From Papio anubis (lineage: Eukaryota; Chordata; Mammalia; Primates; Cercopithecidae), in assembly GCF_008728515.1 (NCBI RefSeq), contig NC_044995.1, positions 41,125,536-41,189,535 of the forward strand: 64,000 nucleotides of DNA, given 5' to 3'. Shown here piece after piece: positions 33,858 through 44,400 of this stretch. A program made the position numbers and the translations under genes. A model generated the notes under the pieces. The model searched no databases, had not been told where the DNA came from, and saw nothing but the letters and a program-made list of their open reading frames with translations. How positions within the stretch are numbered: the first letter of the stretch is position 1; each line of letters opens with the position of its first letter.

Positions 33858-34189
33858 TATACATACATACATATATAGAGAGGTCAATGTGTTCAGTAGG
33901 ACAGGATAGTCAGGGCTGGGCTCACTGAGAAGGTGGGATTTAAGGCCTGAAAGTAGGATGGAGGAGTCATGCCGAATCGGAGAGAGCATTCCAGGTCTTG
34001 GGAACAGTTAACAGCAAAGGCCTGGAGGTGGGAATGTGTCTGGATTGTCAGCTGTGCAGCACAGAGGTCAGTGTGGCTGGAGGCGAGCAGATGAGGGTGT
34101 GGAGGTGAGGGCACAAAATCGTGGGATGCCTCGGGTTTCCCTCTGAGCTGGATGAGACAGTAGGGCTTTGTCAGTCAGCGTGGAAGGAA
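33858..34189. other. (TACA/TATA)n then unique sequence
   Basis: Short TATACATACATACATATATA repeat, then an L2/MER-like segment (AGGTCTTGGGAACAGTTAAC region), leading into the CpG block. Confidence 0.35.
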
Positions 34190-34384
34190 GTGGGTTCTAA
34201 CTATCACCAACAGATAAACTGGGGATAGGGCGCAGCGGAGGCTTAGTGGCCCCTGTTGGGAGAGCTGGGGGCGCCGTGAGCCTGCAGCTAGAGGCGGTGC
34301 TTGGTGTGCGGCTTCAGCACGGTGGACAGCGCCATAGGCGTTGCCTGGAGACCAGGAAAGCGGCCGATCAGGGGGCGGAGCCTG

Positions 34385-34412
34385 CGTCCTATGAGAAGCG
34401 TCCTATGAGAAG
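34385..34412. repeat. perfect 14-bp tandem duplication
   Basis: CGTCCTATGAGAAG occurs twice head to tail (34385-34398, 34399-34412), flanked by CpG-rich promoter-like sequence. Confidence 0.9.
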
Positions 34413-34483
34413 CGGCGCGCTCCACGCAGTGGCACACTCTGTGAGGGCGGGGCCGGCGAGTGCGGCCAATTAGAAGAGTTTGT

Positions 34484-34644
34484 TGCCGGGCGTGGTGGCT
34501 CTTGTCTGTAATCCCAGCTACTCAGGAGGCTGAGGCGGGGGAATTGTTTGAACCGGGCAGTCGGAGGTTGCACTGAGTGAGCGGAGATGGCGCCACTGCA
34601 CTCCAGCCTGGGCGACAAAAGGAGACTCCGTCTCCAAAAAAAAG
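34484..34644 (+). mobile_element. Alu with internal deletion in the CpG block
   Basis: Head TTGTCTGTAATCCCAG runs straight into CTACTCAGGAGG of the second arm section. Confidence 0.85.
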
Positions 34645-35010
34645 GTTGTTGACAACCCCAGGACGAAGAGAATTTATACACAGGGCGGGGCCTGCGAAAT
34701 CCCATCTGGAGTCGGAGCTTGTTAATTGCGCAAGGAAGGAAGGAAGGCGCGGTGGGCACCCGGAGCCTAGGGACCAGCGGGAAGTTTGGAAGCGGTGGTT
34801 TGCAGCTGCTGGGCCTGGGGCGGTTTCCGTGCTCTTCACATGGAGGCTTGCGCAGCATCCCAGGTGCGTGACCGGGGCTGTCAGATCCCCAACCTTGCCT
34901 TCTCTGGGATCGCCCGCGACTGCTCAGGGGAGCCCCCAAATAGGGGACTATGTGGTTGGCCTTAGGGAGCGGGTGCTGAGGTCCTGGGTCCAGAATACGG
35001 ACTTCTGAGC

Positions 35011-35516
35011 ACTGACTGAGGAATACAGAACATTTGGGAGAGGGGAGTTAGGGGTTTTGCTGAATGAAATAAGGGTCCTTGGAGCTCTGAGTTTGGGTGG
35101 TCATTTCGGTAACCTGGAGGATTTCTCCAGTTTATTCATCGGACGTGTGTGAACTGTCCTTCTGTGACATTGCCACCCACCTACTGCCCCGTTGCCAAGC
35201 AAGATGACCTTAGGCGTCAGATCTTTTGAGAAGACAAACGCACTGGCCCAAGAGTTGGGAGTTCACAGACTTCTTGGTTACTCCGTGGAGAGAATGATCG
35301 TCTCCCTGAGAATGAGATGGGCCCCTTTTCTTTGACATACCGTTTTTAACCCTCGAGTCTGGGAGCGCTTCCCTTATCAAAACCAGTGTACTCGGCCGCA
35401 AAAATCACTGTAAACCTCAGCTCTGATGTTCCAGAACTCAAGCCTCTTGTGGTCTCCAGGGCCCCTATTCTCACCTCTCCCACACACCCACTCAGCTAAG
35501 CAACCAAAACAACTGT
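35011..35516. other. unique sequence beside the CpG block
   Basis: No repeat recognised. It would be intron or flank of any transcript starting in the CpG block. Confidence 0.35.
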
Positions 35517-35735
35517 ACTGAGGCGCAGTGGCTCACAACTGTTAATTCTAACACTTTGTGAGGCCGAAGAGAGGAAGCTTTGAGGCAGGAATTGGACACC
35601 AACCTGAGACCCTGAATCTATGAAGAAAAACATTAGCCAGGCAGTGTGGCCTGTAGTCCTAGATACTCAGGAGGATGAGTGAGCCATGATGGCACTACTG
35701 CACACCAGACCAAAACCCTGTCTAAAAAATACTGT
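35517..35735 (+). mobile_element. old Alu, partial
   Basis: Strongly diverged. Confidence 0.7.
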
Positions 35736-35739
35736 TTCA

Positions 35740-36036
35740 GCTGGGTGCGGTGGCTCACGCCTGTAATCCCAGCACTTGGGGAGGCTGAGGCAGGCGAATC
35801 ACAAGGTCAGGAGTTCAAGACCAGCCTGGCCAACATGGTGAAACCCTGTCTCTACTAAAAATCCAAAAATTAGCCAAGTGTAGTGGCAGGTGCCTGTAAT
35901 CTTACTCAACTACTCGGGAGGCTGCGGCTGAATAGCTTGAACCTGGGATGCTGAGGTTGCAGTAAGCTGAGATCACTCCACTGCACTCCAGCCTGGGCAA
36001 TAGAGCCAGACTCCGCCTCAAAAAAAAAAAAAAAAG
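35740..36036 (+). mobile_element. Alu
   Basis: Full length with an A tail. Confidence 0.9.
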
Positions 36037-36042
36037 TTTCGT

Positions 36043-36327
36043 TGGCCAGGCACAGTGTGGCTCACGCCTGTAATCTCAGCACTTTGGGAGGCCAAGGCGG
36101 GTGGATCATGAGGTCAGGAGATCGAGACCATCCTGGCTAACACGGTGAAACCCCGTCTCTACTAAAAAAAAATACAAAAAACTAGCTGGGCGTGGTGGCG
36201 GGTGCCTGTAGTCCCAGCTACTGGGGAGGCTGAGGCGGGAGAATGGCGTAAACCCGGGAGGCGGAGCTTGCAGTGAGCCGAGATCGCGCCAGCACTCCAG
36301 CCTGGGCAACAGAGTGAGACGCTGTCT

Positions 36328-36359
<32 letters not shown>
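36043..36359 (+). mobile_element. AluY-like
   Basis: Its tail is an uninterrupted A run of about 32 bases. Confidence 0.9.
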
Positions 36360-36360
<1 letters not shown>

Positions 36361-36367
36361 GAAAACC

Positions 36368-36526
36368 AAAAATTAGCTGGGCATGATGGCACACACCTGT
36401 AGTTACTGCTTCTCGGGCGGCTGAGGCAGAATTGCTTGAACCTGGGAAGCTGAGGTTGCAGTGAGCCGAGATCGCTCCACTGCATCTACCTGGCGGCCAG
36501 AGCAAGACTCCATCTTAAAAACAAAG
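36368..36526 (+). mobile_element. Alu right half
   Basis: Continues from the A-rich linker; small gaps against consensus. Confidence 0.75.
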
Positions 36527-36604
36527 CTCACGGTATAAAGACTCCATCCAAAACAAAGCCCGGGCTGCACAGAGAGCCGGTGACTCCATCCTCTCAAAAA
36601 AAAA

Positions 36605-36905
36605 AAAAAATGGGCGGCCGGGCGCTGGCGGTTCGGGTTTTTCCGTAATCCCAGCACTTCGGGAGTTGAGACGGGCGGATCAATGAGGTCAGGAGATCGA
36701 GACCATCCTGGCTGACACGGGTGAAACCCCGCCTACCTGTGCTGGCAAAACCAGCTGGGCGAGGGTGGCAGGCTTCCGTAGTCCCAGCTACCTTCGGAGG
36801 CTGAGGCAGGAGCGCGAACCCGAGGCATGGATGGCAGGAGCTGAGAGATCCCGCCACTGCATTCCAGCCTGATGGCAGATGGTGACTGGCCTCAAAAACA
36901 AAACA
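36605..36905 (+). mobile_element. AluY with many small indels
   Basis: GGCGAGGGTGGCAGG, GACACGGGTGAAACC and similar insertions on a young backbone. Confidence 0.8.
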
Positions 36906-36953
36906 AAACTAAAGCCTGGTATTAAGAGCAAGACTCTATCTCAAAAAATAAAT

Positions 36954-37229
36954 AGCCGGGTGTGGTGGCTCACACCTGTCATCCCAGAACTTTGGGAGGC
37001 TGAGGCAGGTGGATCACCTGAGGCCAGGAGTTCGAGACCAGCCTGCCTAACATGGAGAAAACTTGTCTCTACTAAAAATACACTATTAGCCAGGCGTGGT
37101 GGCACATGCCTGTAATCCCAGCTACTCAGGAGGCTGAGGCAGGAGAATCGCTTGAACCCGGGAGACGGAGGTTGTGGTTAGCTGAGATCACGCCATTGCA
37201 CTCCAGCCTGGCCAACAAAATAAATAATA
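36954..37229 (+). mobile_element. Alu
   Basis: Tail is AAATAAATAAT. Confidence 0.9.
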
Positions 37230-37679
37230 TTCTTGGGAAGCCTGAAAGGGCCTGAGGTCTTCCCAGGTCAGAATCCATCCATGGCTCCCCACTGCCCTTA
37301 GAAAGCACTCCTGTGCCTGGCCCTCCACTTGGGGGCCCTCAAGATCCCACTGACCTCCAGTCTCATTTCCCAGCATTCCTTCGTTTTGCATCCAAAATGC
37401 TCTACCCATCTGACTTCAGCTTCTTCAAGCCCATCCTCATACCCCAGCTGTATTTTTGCTCAAGCTATTCCCTCTGCCTGGCCTCCCCTTCCCTTCCTAA
37501 CACTCCTGGGTCCAACTCACCCATCCTTTCTCACCTGAGGGGAAACCCTTGACAAGGCACTCCCTGTCCCACTGTGACACAGCCCTCTTTGTGCCTGGAA
37601 AAGCCATGTGGGTTGAGAGCAGGTTCCCAGCAACCAGCACCAGACTTGACATGTAATCATCACCCAATAATAAACAGGA
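37230..37679. other. unique pyrimidine-rich stretch
   Basis: C/T-rich, possibly a LINE2-like relic; no exon recognised. Confidence 0.3.
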
Positions 37680-38246
37680 CAGCAGGGCACAGTGGCACTG
37701 TCATCCCAGCCACTATGGGGAAGCTGAGTTGCTTAAGGTCCAGGAGTTTGAGACTAGGCTGGGCGACCCACCTCTATAAGAAAAGTAGTCAGGTATGGAA
37801 GAACAGCCCTGTAGTCCCAGCTACTCCAGAGGCTGTGACAGGAGGATCGCTTGAGCTCTCAGGAGTTCAAGACTGCAGTGAGCTATAATGATGCCACTGC
37901 ACTTCAGCCTGGATGACAGAGCAATATCCTCTTTTTATGTTTTTGAGATGGAGACTTGCTCTGTTACCCAGGCTGGAGTCCAGTGGCATGATCTTGGCTC
38001 ACTGCAAGCTCCGCCTCCTGGGTTCACGCCATTCTCCGGCCTCAGCCTCCTGAGTAGCTGGAACTACAGGCGCCCATCACCATGCCCAGCTAATTTTTTT
38101 TTGAATTTTTTGTATTTTTAGTAGAGACATGGTTTCACCATGTTAGCCAGGACAGTCTTGATCTCCTGACCTCGTGATCTGCCCACCTCGGCCTCCCAAA
38201 GTGCTGGGATTACAGGTCTATCCTGTCTCTCTTAAAAAAAAAAAAT
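37680..38246 (+). mobile_element. old Alu split by AluY
   Basis: Body 37680-37934, tail 38218-38246. Confidence 0.75.
37935..38217 (-). mobile_element. AluY-like, nested, 5'-truncated
   Basis: Stops at GGGATTACAGG without the final head. Confidence 0.85.
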
Positions 38247-40795
38247 GAACGAACGCATGTTGAGTGAATGAAACAATGAACACATGAAGTCTCCATTTAT
38301 TCTGGGATGGGTTAGAGTGAGCCTCTGAGCCTGCCATCAGGCTGGCTGAGTTGTTGCCCAACATTGTATCCAGCGGTCTCAGGCCCGTGCAGTGCACAGC
38401 CAGCAAGGGGCTCACAGCTACAGCTGGAATCCAGAAGCTGCCACCTCTGCTGCAAAGGCCAGGCCTAGGGGTCCGGGTACATGCAGTGAGTCCTTGGGGC
38501 AGGGCCAGCCCTACTGACTACACAAGCAAAGTCTGTGGTGAGACAAGGGGTGTATGTTTCCCTGCCAGTACAGAGGACAACAAACAGGTGGGTGGCAACC
38601 CTCAGGGCTGACAGCATCCCTGCCCAGAGTGACATACCAGGGCCTACTGGCTCTACTAAATCCAGGGTGGCGGAAATCCTGGATGTGCCCCTTGTTATGG
38701 CTCAGAGGCCTCCTTTCATCATAGTTCATCAAGCCCCAATACTTCCTCCCTGGAATCAGTACCAATCCCCCGGCCCTCCCTCCAACTTCATCCCAGCCAA
38801 TCACACATGTCCAATCGTGTAGTCTGTTGCCCTTCTTTCCCTCCTGGGGCATCCTGAGCCCTCTGGGATGGTGTGTGCCCAGTTCCCGCTCACGGACCTC
38901 CATGGCCCATCCACCAAGCACCCCATCCTATCAACTCATGTAGGACACCGTCCACCCAAAGCGTTGAGGTGTCTCATCACAAGCCAACTGTTGCCTAGCT
39001 CTTACAGGGCCCATTTGTAGGCCCTCCTGCAGGTCAGCTTCCTGGGTTTGGAAGGCAACTGGCCCGGAAGGCCACTGTCAGTGCTCAAGGTGATAGCCAC
39101 ATCTTCCTGAACCCAGCGTCCTGTTGTAGCTGGGATACTGTCACAGGCAAGCGGCATGACGGCATAATCAGCACCGGTGAGGCCCCTGAGCGGACTGAGG
39201 GCTCCAAGGATGCTGTGCTCAGAGCTGTTCTCTCCAAGACACGTGCCTGCTATGCGGCAGATCTGCAGCAGGGCGGGCGGATGGAATCCGTCCCTCGTGG
39301 TGGGTCTACATTCAGAAACGACCCTGGTAGCGATCACTGAGCGGGAAACTGCAAGGAGAGTCCTGTGTTGAGAATGCAGGCGCCTGCCCGGAGTTTGGAG
39401 GTATTTGGCAGGTGGGGCCAGGAGGCATCCCTTCCATGGGTGTTACAGGCTGGTATTCTCTCCTCAAATACAAGGTCTGCTGATCTCACAGGAGTCTCTT
39501 CTTGTCCCAACCCCTTAATATGTCCAAGAGAGGAGACAGGACATGAACACATCCCATCAAAATTGGGGGTAGGACTCATCCATCCTCATCCCTCCACTGT
39601 GTGCACTGCTAGGATCTCAGGGTACTTCAGGTCCTCTTCTCCCACCCTTTCCTGGGAGGGGCCACTTGGTATCTGGGACCTCCTCTGCTCTAACACAAAT
39701 GAGAATTCCTCAACAGTTTTCTAGCACACAACTTGTTCTTTCACCTCTCCAAGAAAGCAAATCTTCATCCTTTGAAAGCACACTTGATATTCTACATTAG
39801 CTGAATGATTCTGAGTCAAAAATGGTCCTCACTTTTCCCAGTGGCCATGGTTACCCAAGCACAGGAGGCCAAGGCCTGGGGCTCAGGTCAGCAAAGCAGG
39901 ATCTCTGTAGATGTGTGGTCCCAGGCTTGGCAAGTACAGTTCTTCCCGGATGGCCGACAGGGATCCTGGGGAAAGGCAATCCCAGCAATGCCCTGAAACC
40001 AGAGCTCCTCCTCCCTCCCCAGGCAAGGTGGAGCTAGAAGGGCTGCTCTAGCATAGGGTCTCCACCTCCACACACCTGATATTTCGATAAGGCAGGTCCC
40101 CGCTGTGGGCCACTCTTCTGGGCAGCATAGTATGCTTGACAGCATCCTTGGCCTGTATCCACTAGATCCCAGAGCACCTGCTAGCTGTGACAACATCCTC
40201 CAAACATTGCAAAATTTCCCCTGGGAGGCGAGATTGCCTCAGATGGGAGAATCACGCTCTAGGGAAATCTGCTGGTGTGAGAACCCCAACTCCCCACTCT
40301 GCTGAGCCTCCAGATGGCGAGCAGGCTGCAGCTCCAGCACAGACATGAAGCTCCCTCCAGCCACTGACGATCCGTGGCTGGGGTTACCCAGGCCTCACCT
40401 GCCCTTTCTTTTTCTAACTGGGTTGTGTGTTCCACCACAGGCATGCCCCTACAGAGGACATCACTGGTGTACTTAGAACCACACCAAAATCAGGGAGCAG
40501 AAAAAGCCTGCCTGTTTTGTGATGGGTTCCCCAAGACCAGAATGGGCACTGTGAGCCCCTCTACGGACGGTGGGAGCCTGGAGCCTGGTGGGACACTGGG
40601 TCTACACAGCCCAGGAGACCAGCAACCAGCCTTCGCTGAGCATGAGTAAAATGTCTAGAAGGTCAGAACTGGACCCTCTCTAAGGACCAGGGAGCATCCT
40701 GCTGGCCCGCCCTGCTTTCCCCGAGCAGGGACAGAGCGGGGAAACCTGCTCATTGCGCTGCTGGTGGGTCAGACACCCAGGCCTAAGACGGGCGC
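38247..40795 (-). other. ILF3: Alu-free block, candidate extended ILF3 3'UTR
   Basis: 2.5 kb with no Alu, in a window where Alus otherwise come every 300-700 bp. No ORF resembles a known protein. Position and the AATAAA at its end suggest an extended 3'UTR; a separate non-coding gene is the alternative. Confidence 0.45.
38296..38301 (-). terminator. ILF3: possible ILF3 distal poly(A) signal AATAAA
   Basis: Canonical hexamer at the far end of a 2.5-kb Alu-free block that adjoins the ILF3 3'UTR. It may end a long 3'UTR of about 3 kb. Inference only. Confidence 0.4.
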
Positions 40796-41328
40796 AGTTT
40801 TGTTTTTCTTTATTTGTCTACATTCAGCTTAATTCAGATGTACTGCCTGAATGACCCAGACATAAAAAGAAACCCCCCACTCTTTCCCACTGGTTTTTAA
40901 AATAAAATCTTCACTTATAAAACTGAAACACTAAAGCATTAAAATACAGAAAGCTCGTTTAACTCACTTCACAAAAGCATTAACAAATGACGTATCCCTT
41001 CCGTAACTATTTAAAGACAAACTGAGTTACCACTAACACCAAGTGTGAATAGACAGAGGGATACTGAACTGCAAGAACTCAAAAACTCTACCCAGACAAA
41101 GTTGTAATGGCAACTAACAAACCATTGAAGACACGGAGTCCCAAACACGGCTAAATATGGGTCACAGGACGGGCCACAGGGTGACCCGCTGCACCTCACG
41201 ACACAGCAACGTGGACGGGGTGGGGGCGGGGGCCTGGAGGGCCAGCTGACATGTTAACTGTGATGCATAAACTCGATCTTCTGATGGGGAGTAAGTGCAG
41301 AAGGTAGAAATCTCCGCCCCGCGGGGGC
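40796..41328 (-). other. ILF3: ILF3 (NF110) proximal 3'UTR
   Basis: Repeat-free, AU-rich on the gene strand toward its end, bounded by an AATAAA at 40809-40814. It has a GC-rich stretch just after the stop (41213-41240 region). Confidence 0.7.
40809..40814 (-). terminator. ILF3: ILF3 proximal poly(A) signal AATAAA
   Basis: Canonical hexamer about 515 nt after the NF110 stop. Cleavage is expected about 10-25 nt further, near 40785-40800. Confidence 0.7.
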
Positions 41329-41462
41329 TTATCTGTACTGGTAGTTCATGCTGTGGTCTGCGTTTCTGCCATAGCCGCCTTGTGAGGACTGGTAGGAGCT
41401 GGGAGGGCCACTGTAGTTCTGGCCGGACCCCGGGGAGTTGTAGTTCGACTGTGAGTAGCCTC
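41329..41462 (-). CDS. ILF3: ILF3 NF110 last coding exon
   Basis: GYSQSNYNSPGSGQNYSGPP through DHSMNYQYR and TAA at 41329-41331. Confidence 0.96.
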
Positions 41463-44400
41463 CTAGGAGAGAGAGTGGTGGATTAGAGCCGAGGGGCCCA
41501 GCCAGCGGGGCTCAGGTTAGGCAGCCCACACCCAAGACTCGGCCAGGATGCAGGTGGGCAAGACTCGTGGCCTCCTATGCGGCTCTGCCTGCCTACCACA
41601 CATTACTGGACAAGGCTGACACCAAGACTCCGAGAGGTGGGACCACTGTGACCCTTGTTTCTGGGGGAAGCTACCTGAGCCCACAGCTGAGCTACTGGCC
41701 AGAACCAGGGGAACCGCTGTTTGGCCTCCATGTCACCCACATTTCACACAGGTACCAGGGGTTAAGAGTGGGGACACTGCTGGCTCTCCAGCCACTCCCG
41801 AAAGCCTTAGCAGCTGCCAGTGCACCCAAGTGTGTATTCTCTCTCACAGGGCCCACCTGCCATTGCAGCCCTGCCCACGCTGCCGTCTGCTCCCACCAGG
41901 TCCACATCCCGCTTCATAGCAGGTGCCGGGCCCCCATGCTGTGCCACCAGGGGCTCCAGGCCCACCTTGTTTGCCTTGGTATGAGGAGCCGCCCCCAGAA
42001 CCTCCGCCGTAGCCCCCGTGTGACCCTGGGTTGTAGGATGCCCCGCCTGAGCCGTAGCTGTTCCCGCTGCTTCGGCCTCCACTACCACTGTAGTCTAGGG
42101 GAAAGAAGACAGGGTGGTTAAGGGGCCCCAGGAAACACACAACTGGGGTGGCCCAGGGGCCTTGTGGTGCGCCTCAGACGCGGCCGGCCCCTGGCCCAGA
42201 CCCTGGGCCTCTAACTCTTCTCCCTGCCTGCTTCAATGTCACACATCAGCCCAACAGATAAGCGCCAGGAGCCAGCTGCAGCCCTGCAGGGTCACCTGGC
42301 CCTGGGCTGGGCTGGTCACCAAGCTCCAAAGCCCTGCTGTGGGGTGCCTTCTCAACTGCTCCTGCAGCCCAAACTTCCCAGCAGCAGCTGAGGAAGTACA
42401 CGAGACCCCAGCAGCTGTCTCTCCTCAGCCAGTAGCACCAGACAAACAGCACCCCCTTCTGACCCGCACACCCAGTGCAGCCTCTGTCAAGTCCCTGGCC
42501 TGCTGCTGAGAGCTGCTGGGTCCCAAGGACACACCTACTCAGCCCCACCGGGCCACTGGTGCAGCCTGGGCCTGCTGGGTCTGTGCATGAGGAAGCGGGA
42601 GAGGCGGTGGCGGAGAGATCAGGCTCTTGCAGGGGCTGGATGCAAAACTCTCTAGATCAAGTCCCAGGAAGTCACCTTGCAGCCTCACCCACAGCCAGGG
42701 CCTAGAGACAGAGGCCTCAGCTACCCCTGCCTTCGGAGAACATACCAGAGAAAGTGGCGAAGACGGCACCAAGGGGCCCCACGCCCCATCTTCCTAGCAC
42801 CCGCCCACAGCCAACACCACGTGTCCTCCTCCTAAGGCCCTCGGCCAGTGGTCTGGGCAGTGCCGAGCTTCCGCCACTCCATGGGCTGCACTGCTGGGGC
42901 CTGGACCCTGGCCCAGCCAAGGAGCTCTGGAAGCCAACTCACTGAATTTGCTCTCGTAGTTGTAGTCGGATCCGCCCCCGCCCCCGGGAGAGTTGTAGGA
43001 GTTCGAGTAGGAGTAGCTGCCTTGTCCATGGTTATAGCCTTTCTGCTTGCCCTGTGGGGGGCCATAGTTGCTGTAGGGGCTCTGGTTGTAGGACTGCTGC
43101 TGGCCCTGGTGGGACTGGTAGCCCGAGCCGTAGGAGGGCTTCTGCTGGCCCCCGTGCGGCTGCTTCTTCCCAGCGTGTTTTGGGGGCACCGGTGAGTTGT
43201 AGTTGTCACCTTGGTAGTAGGAGCCATAGCCGGAGGAGCCACCACCGCCCCCGCCGCCACCGCCACCGGCATTCCCAGAATGCCCTCCGTTGCTGTAGAA
43301 CTGACCTAAACAGGGAGGCAGTGGGTCAGGCGGAGGACGGGAAAGGGCAGGGGGAAGGGAGGGAAGGGCAGGCGGCAGCCATGGGTCCTGAAGGCTGACC
43401 CACAAGCCCGGGTCAGAGGCAGCAGAAAAAGGAGGGAGAGGAGCAGTGGCTCCGGTCCTTAGCGCAGCCATTCAGGCTGGCCCAGCCTTCAGCTCCACTC
43501 ACCCAGCAGCTGATGACAACAATGGGGCTTTGCCAAGCAGCACGCGCCAGCAGCTTTTGCAGCGGATGTCAACATTACAATGAGATGGACTCCGAGCGCG
43601 GGACGACATTCACAGCTAGCTGACGGCTACCCAGAGATCCCCAATGGTGACAGGAAAAGCAAAGCCCCAGAGAAGCAGCGGCCACCCCCCTCCTCCCTGC
43701 TGTGCTGGAAACAGGCTCCACAGGCACAGGCCTGGAGATCCCCAAGAGATACTGTTTAAAGAGGCCCCTGGACCGTCATCATCCTGAGACCAACTGGTCT
43801 GAGCTGGTTTGGTTCATGGAAGACAAATTGAGACTTAGTCAATGATGCAGGCACCTCCCTTGTGATACTCGTGCAAGCATGTGACTCAGGATGTGAGCAA
43901 GCCCCAGCCTGGTTGGTGGGGGAAGACTGGCCACAGCTGGGGCCAGGACAGCCAGGTGAGGCCTAGACCTACTGCCCTGATGTCCCCGACGCCCCTTCCT
44001 TGTCCCCAGCACAGCTGCTGGGTGCACGTGGGACTGAGCAGCAGGGCTGAGAGCGTGCAGTGCAGCCACCACATTCTCAGCTGCAAGCTGAAAATGTAGC
44101 AGCGAGACCCCACTTCTGGTCAACTAGGTTTGTCAATACACAGCCCCACCAGAGGCTTGAGTGGAACAAAGTGGATGGCACTGGCTGAGGGAATGCTGCA
44201 CCCCAAGCCTTGCAAGGGAGCCCCACAGAGGGGGTCTCCACGAACGGGCGTGGGAAGGCTGAGAGGGTGGGTGAGGCGGGAGGCCAGGTCATGGTGGTAG
44301 CTCTCCAGCCAAGCTGGGCAATGCCCAAGCTGATCAGCAGGTGCAGCTGAGTTCCTGGGCTCTCAGAGCGGGTCGGCTTGTGAATGCAGCCACCTTTGCC

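Larger units (their letters stand above)
34190..35010 (+). promoter_or_regulatory. unassigned CpG-rich promoter-like block
   Basis: Between the 3' end of ILF3 and the 5' end of QTRT1. It has many CpGs, GC boxes (GGGCGGGGCC near 34445; GGGCGGGGCCTG near 34684; GGGGGCGGAGCC near 34373) and a CCAAT at 34464. A degraded Alu splits it (34484-34644). On the plus strand, ATGGAGGCTTGCGCAGCATC at 34840 runs to CCCAG followed by GTGCGTGA, a usable splice donor. No known gene is assigned here. Confidence 0.45.

Noticed and set aside
42832..43272. 146-codon Thr/Ala-rich minus-strand ORF
   Set aside because: Shifted frame of the Gly-rich NF110 exon; splice phase supports only the QFYSNGG frame.
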